From: Anaerovorax sp. IOR16
Lineage (GTDB): Bacteria > Bacillota > Clostridia > Peptostreptococcales > Anaerovoracaceae
Direction: 5' to 3'
DNA: 64,000 bases
Assembly (NCBI RefSeq): GCF_017168145.1
Contig: NZ_JADQTL010000010.1
Coordinates: 620,001 to 684,000 of the forward strand
A program made the position numbers and the translations under genes. Below are positions 54,483 through 61,700 of this stretch, in pieces (position 1 is the stretch's first letter; every line of letters starts with the position of its first letter). The notes beneath the pieces were generated by a model, which saw nothing but the letters and a program-made list of their open reading frames with translations, did no database searches and was not told where the DNA came from.

Positions 54483-55544
54483 ATGAATTATATGAGATAT
54501 CACCGAGATGTGTTAATGCTGGAAGAACAAACCTCAGACTTCTGTGCAAAAGCGGGTGCTGTTCGTGGACATCTAAAAATAGAAACCGGAAGTAACAAAG
54601 GAGCTTTACGTTGCCAAGTACAAAATTTACGTTATTATCCTAGGGGCGATTACGTTTATAAATTAATCTTTTTTGGAAAAAAGAATGAGAGAACCATTCA
54701 TGCCATTATCGGGACGCTTATGATAAATAAAAATGGCACCGGTGAGACATATTTTCGTTTTCACCCAAGGGATGTTGACGGGAAGGGCAACGAATATGCA
54801 GATTTTTCGACTGCGATTGTAGCGGCTGTTTCTTCCTTTGATGAGAAAGAACCATTGCATCCGATATTAAAAGGGGAGACCGGGAATTTGCCCGCACCCA
54901 GTATTCAAAAGGAGGACTCGCTTGTAAGAGTAGCAAATACACAAATAGATGAAAAAGAATCCAGCAAAGCAGAAAACAAAATGGAAGGGAAAGAAAGGGT
55001 AAATACTGAAAAAAAGTCAGAAGAAAAATCTAAGGAAGTTAATGTAGAAAATAGTATAGAATTTGCAGAAAACCAGATTGCAGAGGGAACAAAGAAAGAA
55101 GAAACAGTACAAAAAGAAATAGCACCCCCTAATTTCAATCGATTCTACAATGAATACCTATTATATGCTTGCGGACATATGTGCAGAGTTTCAGAGTTTT
55201 ATGAGGAGGTAAATCCGTTTTCCGAAGATTTAACAGGTGCAAGATGGAAGAAGATAAAAAATGTAGGAAGCCTTCCTCTTGTTTCACCGGGTGCACAATA
55301 TTTTTCAACGCAATACCGACATTATCTGTTTGGTGCAAAAGGAAATTCGCAAGGATTTGCAGAGCGTTACTTCTTTGCTATTCCAGGTAGGTTTACTGAA
55401 GTGGAAAAACCGGATGGTGGAAAGTCGGGATTTACTTATTGGCAACCAATGTATGGTGCAAGTAGAGAAAAAAATGAATATGGATACTGGATTGTAGAAA
55501 TTAATGCAGAGAATGGAGATGTTTTAGAAATTAAAAATAAATAA
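54483..55544 (+). CDS. Conserved-looking two-domain protein of unknown function
   Basis: A 353-residue soluble protein; I do not recognise a named family. Residues ~1-130 are a beta-rich domain (GAVRGHLKIETGSNKGALRC, LRYYPRGDYVYKLIFFGKKN). Residues ~145-225 are a Glu/Lys-rich low-complexity linker with repeated EKSEEKSKE-like runs. Residues ~230-353 form a C-terminal domain with many aromatics (YRHYLFGAKGNSQGFAERYF, FAIPGRFTEVEKPDGGKSGF, YGYWIVEINAENGDVLEI). No signal peptide or membrane segment is visible. The start ATG 54483 follows gggggagag. It is followed by tadA. Confidence 0.75.
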   Translation: MNYMRYHRDVLMLEEQTSDFCAKAGAVRGHLKIETGSNKGALRCQVQNLRYYPRGDYVYKLIFFGKKNERTIHAIIGTLMINKNGTGETYFRFHPRDVDGKGNEYADFSTAIVAAVSSFDEKEPLHPILKGETGNLPAPSIQKEDSLVRVANTQIDEKESSKAENKMEGKERVNTEKKSEEKSKEVNVENSIEFAENQIAEGTKKEETVQKEIAPPNFNRFYNEYLLYACGHMCRVSEFYEEVNPFSEDLTGARWKKIKNVGSLPLVSPGAQYFSTQYRHYLFGAKGNSQGFAERYFFAIPGRFTEVEKPDGGKSGFTYWQPMYGASREKNEYGYWIVEINAENGDVLEIKNK

Positions 55545-55655
55545 GGTACGGAATAAAAAGAGTAATTTAGAAAGTGGAACCATTGATAAAATTTAAAAAG
55601 TATGGTATGCTTGTAAAGATAGTCTGATAAATAAAAAGGTAGGTTAGAGAACGCC

Positions 55656-56108
55656 GTGCAAGAGTTGGATTTTATGAAAGAGGCATTGGTCGAAGCGAAA
55701 AAAGCTTTTGCTTTGCAAGAGGTACCCATTGGTGCTATCATTGAAAAAGACGGGAAAATTGTAGGGCGTGGTCATAATTTGACGGAAACCATGAAAGACC
55801 CAACGGCGCATGCTGAAATATTGGCGATTCGTCAAGCAGCACAAACCCTGGGAGGATGGCGATTGTTGGATTGTAATATGTATGTAACAACAGAGCCTTG
55901 CTCAATGTGTGCAGGTGCAATCGTGCTTGCTCGAATAAAAAAGCTTTTTATTGGCACGCAGAACCCGAAAGCAGGAGCGTGTGGTTCGATATTTAATATC
56001 GTTCAAGAGAAGCGTTTAAACCATTTTGTAGAAATAGAAATTGGACTGTTACAAAAAGAATGCGAACAAATGATGAAATCATTTTTCAAAGTATTAAAGA
56101 CAAAATGA
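55656..56108 (+). CDS. tadA: tRNA-specific adenosine deaminase
   Basis: A 150-residue deaminase that converts A34 to inosine in tRNA-Arg(ACG). The zinc ligands are H52, C82 and C85, and the proton shuttle is E54, in TAHAEILAIRQA and TEPCSMCAGAIV. Length is typical. The start is GTG 55656, behind aggtaggttagag; no ATG fits. It lies 25 bp before the next gene on the same strand, so the two may be co-transcribed. Confidence 0.93.
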   Translation: MQELDFMKEALVEAKKAFALQEVPIGAIIEKDGKIVGRGHNLTETMKDPTAHAEILAIRQAAQTLGGWRLLDCNMYVTTEPCSMCAGAIVLARIKKLFIGTQNPKAGACGSIFNIVQEKRLNHFVEIEIGLLQKECEQMMKSFFKVLKTK

Positions 56109-56132
56109 TAATAACACGGAGGAAAAAGAAGT

Positions 56133-56975
56133 ATGAAAAGAATAGGTGCTATTTTAAGCTTAGCTGTATTATTAGTTATGCTTGCGTGTCCTTTTAGCTA
56201 TGCATCGGGATTGGAGCTTGTAAATATTTCACCAAAGGATGGTCAGACTGGATTACAGCCAATGGGTGTTGCAATTAAGATGACCTTTAACGAAAACATG
56301 ACGGAAAAAGTAACACAGGAAGCAAATAAGGACTGCTTTACCGTTACGGATACTTCTGGAAAGAACATAAAATTAATGCCAGTCTATGATGCGAAAAAAT
56401 ATCCAAATGATGTTTGGCTGATTTTAAAAGATGATTTAATTTCAAATAATGAATATAAACTTGTAATTTCCGAAGATTTAATTTCCTCCGAAGGAAATCG
56501 TCTTGGTGAAGATCTTGTAAGTGAATTTAAAATTAGAAATACAAGTACTGATACAACAGTAAATATGGTTATGATGGTAGGAATGATGGGAGGAATGGTA
56601 TTTTTCTCCTCAATGGATGCAAAGCGAAAGATGAAAAAGGAAGCGGAAGAGCATCTAGAAGAAGAACCATTAAATCCATATAAAATTGCAAAAGAAAAAG
56701 GTATTTCTGTTGAAGAAGCGGTAAAGCAGGTTGAAAAAGAAAAAGCGAAAGCAGCTAAGAAACGTGCTAAGCAGCAGGCAGAAGAGGCAAAACGTAATCA
56801 GATTCAAGACGATGTGAAATGTGTATCTCAAAGAAGACCAATTGCGGCTATAGGTGGGAAGACACCAGAATCTGTACTAAAACGCAATCAGCTCAAGAGA
56901 GAATTAGAAGAGAAGGCTAAGGCTGAGAGACTTGCAAAAGAATTGGCAAGACAAGAAAAAAATAAGAAAAAATAA
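56133..56975 (+). CDS. Secreted/membrane protein with an Ig-like (SbsA-type) domain
   Basis: A 280-residue protein. The signal peptide (IGAILSLAVLLVMLACPFSY) precedes an SbsA-like Ig domain (residues ~30-135: VNISPKDGQTGLQPMGVAIK, MTFNENMTEKV, DVWLILKDDLISNNEYKLVI, ending VSEFKIRNTS). A Met-rich hydrophobic helix (MVMMVGMMGGMVFF) follows, then a ~115-residue basic, Glu/Lys-rich, probably coiled-coil tail. This suggests an outside Ig domain anchored by a helix with an inside tail. The function is not known. The ATG follows ggaggaaaaagaagt. Its terminator is interrupted by IS copy 2. Confidence 0.75.
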   Translation: MKRIGAILSLAVLLVMLACPFSYASGLELVNISPKDGQTGLQPMGVAIKMTFNENMTEKVTQEANKDCFTVTDTSGKNIKLMPVYDAKKYPNDVWLILKDDLISNNEYKLVISEDLISSEGNRLGEDLVSEFKIRNTSTDTTVNMVMMVGMMGGMVFFSSMDAKRKMKKEAEEHLEEEPLNPYKIAKEKGISVEEAVKQVEKEKAKAAKKRAKQQAEEAKRNQIQDDVKCVSQRRPIAAIGGKTPESVLKRNQLKRELEEKAKAERLAKELARQEKNKKK

Positions 56976-56989
56976 AATTGAAATAAAAA

Positions 56990-57016
56990 AACAGCGTTTC
57001 TTAAGAAAACGCTGTT
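56990..57016. repeat. 27-bp target duplication (left), a whole terminator hairpin
   Basis: Stem arms AACAGCGTTT and AAACGCTGTT with a 7-nt loop. It is identical to 58605-58631. The A-rich tract (56982-56990) lies to its left, so it can terminate minus-strand transcripts, but the plus-strand T tract has been separated by the IS. Confidence 0.9.
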
Positions 57017-57125
57017 CAGACTGTAGACAAAATACCTTGCTAAATTTATATTCTTATAATTTCTGCAAGGTATTTTCTATTTTTTCTATAAAGCTTTTAA
57101 AAAAAGAAAAAATAAAAGGATATCT

Positions 57126-57908
57126 CTATGCCATTTGATTCCTTCTTTCAGATTTATGAATCCATGTTGCTAGTTTTTTTAGATTCATGGACGCAAAAAG
57201 AAGATTCAGTTCCATTTCTATCTTCTGAATCCCTCGATATTGTGTATAACGCATATTATGTTTTTCTTTTGCATCTGCAAAGACTCGCTCAATGGTTTGA
57301 CTCCGTAGTTTGTAAAGATCTCGATACTTTGGAGTATGACGAATGTCCTCACATTGCTCTATGTAGTTTTCCCATATATGACGTGTGACTACTTTTACAT
57401 GGTCCTTACTTGCTGTGCATTCTGATAAGGAAGGGCAACTCTTGCAAATTTCTCCTTTACTCTTATATTCCCGATACCCTTCTCTATTTGTTGTAGTATA
57501 GTTTAACACTTGGTTTTCTGGGCATACAAAGCAATCATAGTATTCATCATAAGCATATTCGTGTTTTTTAAAATAACCATTTTTTGTCATAGGTCGTTTG
57601 TATGGTAGGATAGGAATTCGTTTATCTTTGAGTATTTCTCTAGCAATTGCAGGTGTTTTATATCCGGAATCCATTACAATATTTTTTACACCTTTATATC
57701 TTTTTACTTTTTCATAAATCTTTGGGAATGCAACTGAGTCATGTACATTTCCTGGATTTGTATGAAAAGCAAGTATGTAATTGTTTCGATCGCAAGCTAC
57801 ATTTGCAGCATAAGCAAATACTACCTTATGCTTTCCTTTATGAAATACACCGCAATCCGGATCTACGGTACTTTTCTTGATTACTTTTGTCTTTTCTTTG
57901 GCTTCCGT
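57126..57908 (-). CDS. Transposase of IS copy 2, second frame (C-terminal part)
   Basis: Translation from the first ATG (57674) is identical to copy 1: DSGYKTPAIAREILKD and TIERVFADAKEK carry the later catalytic residues, and a four-cysteine-type region (CFVCPENQVL, CKSCPSLSEC) lies between. The frame is open from the A9 run, which supports expression as a fusion with the first frame. The two nucleotide differences from copy 1 are silent. Confidence 0.7.
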   Translation of the reverse strand, partial: TEAKEKTKVIKKSTVDPDCGVFHKGKHKVVFAYAANVACDRNNYILAFHTNPGNVHDSVAFPKIYEKVKRYKGVKNIVMDSGYKTPAIAREILKDKRIPILPYKRPMTKNGYFKKHEYAYDEYYDCFVCPENQVLNYTTTNREGYREYKSKGEICKSCPSLSECTASKDHVKVVTRHIWENYIEQCEDIRHTPKYRDLYKLRSQTIERVFADAKEKHNMRYTQYRGIQKIEMELNLLFASMNLKKLATWIHKSERRNQMA

Positions 57909-58489
57909 TTTTTTTTACAAGCTTGTTTTCCTCGTTCAATGCGATCTTCGTTAATTTCTTTCATTAGTTCTTTTTCATAGTATTTAACGGATTCCAAAAC
58001 GGTTTCTTTTTCACTGTTATGGTTATTTGCACTTGCTTTAATATGTGTACCGTCAATGAAAATGCTTTCTGAATTAATGAATTCATATTCCATAATTTCA
58101 GCAATGACTCTTTGAAAGATTTGTTCGAATAAGTCAGTATTTTGAAACCGACGAGAGTAGTTTTTACCAAAGGTAGAAAAGTGAGGAATTTCTTCCTCTA
58201 AACTATAACCAAGATACCATCGATAAGCTACATTCGTTTGAATTTCTTTAATGGTCTGCCTCATGGATCGAATACCAAAGGTATATTGAATGAGGGTAAT
58301 TTTAATTAAGACGACAGGGTCGATGCTTTCTTTTCCCACATCAGAATACAAATCTTTTACAAGGTCATAAATGAAAGAGAGATTAATCGCAGTATCTATC
58401 TTACGAATAATATGATCTTGTGGAACAAGAGAATTCAAGGTTACCATTTGAAATTGATCACGACCTAATAAATCTTTCTTACCCATCAT
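57881..58489 (-). CDS. Transposase of IS copy 2, first frame (N-terminal part)
   Basis: 202 residues, identical to copy 1. The N-terminal helical DNA-binding part and first catalytic Asp (IFIDGTHIKAS) are here; the frame ends in a Lys/Arg stretch after A9 (57916-57908). The start lies behind ggaggtattt. With the upstream lrp gene on the same strand and no T tract left between them, read-through into this gene is possible. Confidence 0.85.
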   Translation of the reverse strand: MMGKKDLLGRDQFQMVTLNSLVPQDHIIRKIDTAINLSFIYDLVKDLYSDVGKESIDPVVLIKITLIQYTFGIRSMRQTIKEIQTNVAYRWYLGYSLEEEIPHFSTFGKNYSRRFQNTDLFEQIFQRVIAEIMEYEFINSESIFIDGTHIKASANNHNSEKETVLESVKYYEKELMKEINEDRIERGKQACKKKRKPKKRQK

Positions 58490-58604
58490 AAAGCAAATAC
58501 CTCCATGTATTTATACATATATTTTACCATAAATACAATAAAATGTATTACATTATGTAAAAAAAACTGTAGGCAAAGATAGAGATATCCTTGTCTACAG
58601 TCTG

Positions 58605-58637
58605 AACAGCGTTTCTTAAGAAAACGCTGTTTTTTTT
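58605..58637 (+). terminator. 27-bp target duplication (right) with T tract
   Basis: Identical to the left copy and followed by eight T residues. It is a functional plus-strand terminator for transcripts leaving the IS. Confidence 0.85.
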
Positions 58638-58641
58638 AAAA

Positions 58642-59097
58642 TTATTTACCTGTACAAGGAGAAACGCTGTACATATGTTTTACACTTGATAAGATCACAT
58701 TAGTTTGTGTCCGTTTAATGCCTGAAATACCTTTGATTCGATTCATGATACTTTCTAATGTGACAGTGTTTCTAGTTGTAATTTTTAATACATAATCGTA
58801 TTCGCCAGTCACATAATGACATTCTAAAATTTCATCTTCTGCTCGTACAAAATCTAAGAAGTCACTTGTATGATGAGGATTCTCTAAACTAATGTTCATA
58901 ATTACCGATAATTCTTTATCTAAAGAATGAGAATTTAGAATTACCGTATATTTTTCAATAACATTTGAACTTTCTAGTTTTTTCAGTCTTTCACTCACTG
59001 CTGATAATGATAAATTTACTTTTTTACTTAATTCCGATATGGAAACTCTAGAGTTTCCTTGCAGGACTTCTAGAATTTTAACGTCAATAATATCCAT
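58642..59097 (-). CDS. Lrp/AsnC family transcriptional regulator
   Basis: A 151-residue feast/famine regulator. The N-terminal helix-turn-helix is MDIIDVKILEVLQGNSRVSI, SELSKKVNLSLSAVSERLKK. The C-terminal RAM domain has ECHYVTGEYDYVLKITTRNT, the ligand-binding Gly-rich turn. It probably responds to an amino acid. It is divergent from glnS with a 236-bp gap. Its original bidirectional terminator has been split by IS copy 2. Confidence 0.9.
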   Translation of the reverse strand: MDIIDVKILEVLQGNSRVSISELSKKVNLSLSAVSERLKKLESSNVIEKYTVILNSHSLDKELSVIMNISLENPHHTSDFLDFVRAEDEILECHYVTGEYDYVLKITTRNTVTLESIMNRIKGISGIKRTQTNVILSSVKHMYSVSPCTGK

Positions 59098-59244
59098 TCA
59101 TTCACCGCCTTATATTTTTTTGAGAAAATTCGTTGACTCGATAAGAATATAAACACTTATTGTAATAATACCAAAATAATTCGAATAAATCAATAGAATT
59201 CGTTAACAATATCAAAAAATATAAGATTTTTTTATGTGAAAGAT

Positions 59245-59273
59245 TTGCCTTAAAACATGGATAATGGTATACT
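59245..59273 (+). promoter_or_regulatory. Sigma-A promoter of glnS
   Basis: -35 TTGCCT (59245-59250), 17-bp spacer, -10 TATACT (59268-59273), 61 bp upstream of the GTG start. No T-box leader fits in this short distance. Confidence 0.65.
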
Positions 59274-59333
59274 ATTGCATGGAAAGCAATAAAATAAGAG
59301 ACACAAAATAGATAAAATAAGGAGGAAGAAAAA

Positions 59334-60977
59334 GTGGCGGAGCTAAATGAAAATGCATCCAACTTTATTCATAATATAATTGATAAGGATTTGGAAGATC
59401 AGGTTTATGGGACAAGGGTACATACTCGTTTTCCTCCAGAACCGAATGGTTATCTGCATATTGGACATGCAAAGTCTATTTGCCTGAATTTTTCTACCGC
59501 AAAAAAGTATAGCGGCAAGTGCAATTTGCGCTTTGACGATACAAACCCTGTAAAAGAGGATACAGAATATGTGGATTCCATACAAGCTGATGTAAAATGG
59601 CTTGGGTTTGAATGGGATCAATTATTATATGCTTCGGATTATTTTGATCGCATGTATGAATGTGCCATTGATCTAATTAAAAAGGGAAAGGCATATGTTT
59701 GCGATTTGAATGCAGAAGAAATGAAAGCGTACCGGGGAACATTAAAAGAACCTGGCAAGGAAAGCCCTTATAGAAGTCGCACAATTGAAGATAATTTACA
59801 GATATTTGAAGAGATGCGACAAGGTAAATATGGTGATGGTGAAAAAGTGTTACGTGCAAAAATTGACATGGCTTCACCGAATATTAATATGAGAGATCCT
59901 GTTATTTACCGAATTGCACATACGATACATCATAATACAGGAGACAAATGGTGCATTTATCCAATGTATGATTTTGCACATCCAATTGAGGATGCCATTG
60001 AAGGGATTACACATTCAATTTGTACTTTGGAATTTGAAGACCACCGTCCACTGTATGATTGGGTATTGCGTGAATTAGAATGGGTAAATCCGCCAAAACA
60101 AATTGAATTTGCTCGATTAAATTTAACAAATACTGTAATGAGCAAACGTTACTTAAAAGCTCTTGTAGATAATGGGGATGTAGAAGATTGGGATGATCCT
60201 CGTATGCCTACCATTGCAGGTTTACGTAGAAGAGGATTCACACCAGAGTCCATTCGAGATTTTTGTGAACGAATTGGTGTTGCGAAAGCAAATAGTACGG
60301 TTGAAATATCTTTGTTGGAGCATTGCATCCGAGAAGATTTAAAAACAAAAGTGGAAAGCCGAATGGTTGTTATGGATCCATTAAAGGTGGTAATCACAAA
60401 TTATCCGGAAGATTTAACTGAAGAAATGGTCATTGAAAATAGCAGAGAGGATGAGTCTAAAGGCGTACGCAAAGTTCCGTTTTCCAGAGAACTTTATGTA
60501 GAACGGGATGACTTTATGGAAGTTCCTGCTAAGAAGTACTTCCGGCTGTTTCCGGGAAATGAAGTTCGATTTAAAGGGGCTTACTTCTTAACTTGCAATG
60601 AGGTGATTAAAGATAATAACGGAAATGTCATTGAGCTTCGCTGCACGTATGATCCGGAAACAAAGAGTGGAAGCGGATTTGAGGGACGCAAGGTAAAGGG
60701 AACCATTCATTGGGTAGATGCTAAGACTGCTGAAAAAATTCAGGTACGTGTATACAGCTATCTAATGGTTGAAGATGAAAATGGCGAGAACGTCATGAAT
60801 CCTAATTCTTTAACCGTGAAAGAAGCCTATGCAGAACCTGCAATAAAGCAGACACAACCAGGAGAAAGATTCCAATTTTTCCGTCACGGCTATTATATTG
60901 CAGATGAAAAGTTAACAACAAACGATCAAAAAGTATTTAATCAAATTGTTGATTTAAAGAGTTCTTGGAAAAAATAA
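59334..60977 (+). CDS. glnS: Glutaminyl-tRNA synthetase
   Basis: A 547-residue class I enzyme. HIGH is at residues 42-45 ([20 protein letters not shown]), and the KMSKS equivalent is [10 protein letters not shown] (269-272). The bacterial GlnRS anticodon-binding beta-barrel C terminus ([20 protein letters not shown]) is complete, which distinguishes it from GluRS. Many Firmicutes make Gln-tRNA through GatCAB instead, so this gene marks a lineage that has, or additionally has, the direct route. The start is GTG 59334, behind taaggagg. A terminator follows. Confidence 0.93.
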   Translation: MAELNENASNFIHNIIDKDLEDQVYGTRVHTRFPPEPNGYLHIGHAKSICLNFSTAKKYSGKCNLRFDDTNPVKEDTEYVDSIQADVKWLGFEWDQLLYASDYFDRMYECAIDLIKKGKAYVCDLNAEEMKAYRGTLKEPGKESPYRSRTIEDNLQIFEEMRQGKYGDGEKVLRAKIDMASPNINMRDPVIYRIAHTIHHNTGDKWCIYPMYDFAHPIEDAIEGITHSICTLEFEDHRPLYDWVLRELEWVNPPKQIEFARLNLTNTVMSKRYLKALVDNGDVEDWDDPRMPTIAGLRRRGFTPESIRDFCERIGVAKANSTVEISLLEHCIREDLKTKVESRMVVMDPLKVVITNYPEDLTEEMVIENSREDESKGVRKVPFSRELYVERDDFMEVPAKKYFRLFPGNEVRFKGAYFLTCNEVIKDNNGNVIELRCTYDPETKSGSGFEGRKVKGTIHWVDAKTAEKIQVRVYSYLMVEDENGENVMNPNSLTVKEAYAEPAIKQTQPGERFQFFRHGYYIADEKLTTNDQKVFNQIVDLKSSWKK

Positions 60978-60987
60978 GAAACATCGA

Positions 60988-61022
60988 AGACCTATTTTTA
61001 TAATAGGTTTTCTTTTTTTTTC
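60988..61022 (+). terminator. Terminator after glnS
   Basis: Stem GACCTATT / AATAGGTT with a 5-nt loop region, followed by a T-rich run to 61023. Confidence 0.75.
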
Positions 61023-61076
61023 TTGACTTTTATTGTTTACAGTTGTAAACTTAACTTAAGGTTTACAACTGTAAAC
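61023..61076 (+). promoter_or_regulatory. blaI promoter with two BlaI/MecI-type operators
   Basis: -35 TTGACT (61023-61028), 17-bp spacer, -10 TAAACT (61046-61051). Operator 1 GTTTACAGTTGTAAAC (61035-61050) covers the spacer and -10. Operator 2 GTTTACAACTGTAAAC (61061-61076) is its exact reverse complement. Each is a GTTTACA-N2-TGTAAAC dyad, matching the TACA/TGTA core of BlaI and MecI sites. Centres are 26 bp apart. Confidence 0.85.
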
Positions 61077-61102
61077 AATGTATTATAAAGGAGGTGTATT
61101 TA

Positions 61103-61495
61103 ATGGATTTGCCTAAAATTACAGATTCAGAGAGGGAGGTTATGAAGTTATTATGGGAAGAAAGTCCTCAGACTGCAAATGAAATTATTGCGGTACTTTC
61201 AGAAAAAATGCAATGGTCAGAGCAAACGATTAAGACTTTTTTGAATCGGCTGCATAATAAAAAAGCAATTCGATTTGAAAAAGATTCGAGGAGCTATCTT
61301 TATTACCCTTTAATAACAGAGGATAGTTATTATTGTGCTGAAAATAAGTCATTTTTAAATCGAGTATATGACGGAGCAATTGGTATGCTTTTTTCTCGCT
61401 TTCTAGAAGATGAAATGCTTACAGATGAAGAAATTGAAGATCTAAGAAAATTGCTTGAGAAGAAAAGAAAACAAACTTTAGAAAAGAAGGATTAA
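61103..61495 (+). CDS. BlaI/MecI/CopY family repressor
   Basis: A 130-residue winged-helix repressor. DLPKITDSEREVMKLLWEES, PQTANEIIAVLSEKMQWSEQ and TIKTFLNRLHNKKAIRFEKD match the penicillinase-repressor family. The C-terminal dimerisation helix region is Glu/Lys-rich. It should bind the two operators overlapping its promoter (autorepression) and be cleaved or released by the M56 protease encoded next. ATG 61103 follows aaggaggtgtattta; the GTG at 61094 overlaps the ribosome binding site. Confidence 0.92.
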   Translation: MDLPKITDSEREVMKLLWEESPQTANEIIAVLSEKMQWSEQTIKTFLNRLHNKKAIRFEKDSRSYLYYPLITEDSYYCAENKSFLNRVYDGAIGMLFSRFLEDEMLTDEEIEDLRKLLEKKRKQTLEKKD

Positions 61496-61528
61496 AGATT
61501 GATGCAATTTTATAGTAAAAAGAAAAAA

Positions 61529-61590
61529 GCTACTCTGAATCCTATAAAATAGGTTGTTTTGATAGAACAAACCTTAGGCTTCAGAATAGC
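61529..61590 (+). repeat. Nested inverted repeat between the repressor and protease genes
   Basis: Outer arms 61529-61544 and 61575-61590 pair at 14 of 16 positions (GCTACTCTGAATCCTA against TAGGCTTCAGAATAGC). Inner arms AGGTTGTT (61551-61558) and AACAAACCT (61566-61574) pair with one bulge. No T tract follows, so it is not a plain terminator; it may be an mRNA-stabilising or attenuating structure. Confidence 0.5.
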
Positions 61591-61700
61591 AGTTTAAAAA
61601 TGTTCATTATTATTGTATCAAAAGAATTTGAGTACATCAAGTGTACAAAGGTAGATCTATTCCAACTTACAATAATATTAGAAAGGAAAAGTGTTTACTG

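Larger units (their letters stand above)
57017..58604 (-). mobile_element. IS1182-like insertion sequence, copy 2 (1588 bp)
   Basis: Same ends, length and split transposase as copy 1. It is flanked by a perfect 27-bp direct repeat that is itself a complete terminator hairpin. The perfect duplication indicates a true and recent transposition event. Confidence 0.95.

Noticed and set aside
47403-58604. Composite transposon formed by the two same-orientation IS copies
   Set aside because: The genes between are chromosomal housekeeping types (alr, tadA, tRNA-Arg, cvpA), and each IS has its own distinct hairpin target, with a perfect private duplication at copy 2. The flanks indicate two independent insertions.
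59098-59333. T-box leader for glnS
   Set aside because: The promoter at 59245-59273 leaves about 55 nt of leader, too short, and no T-box core is seen.
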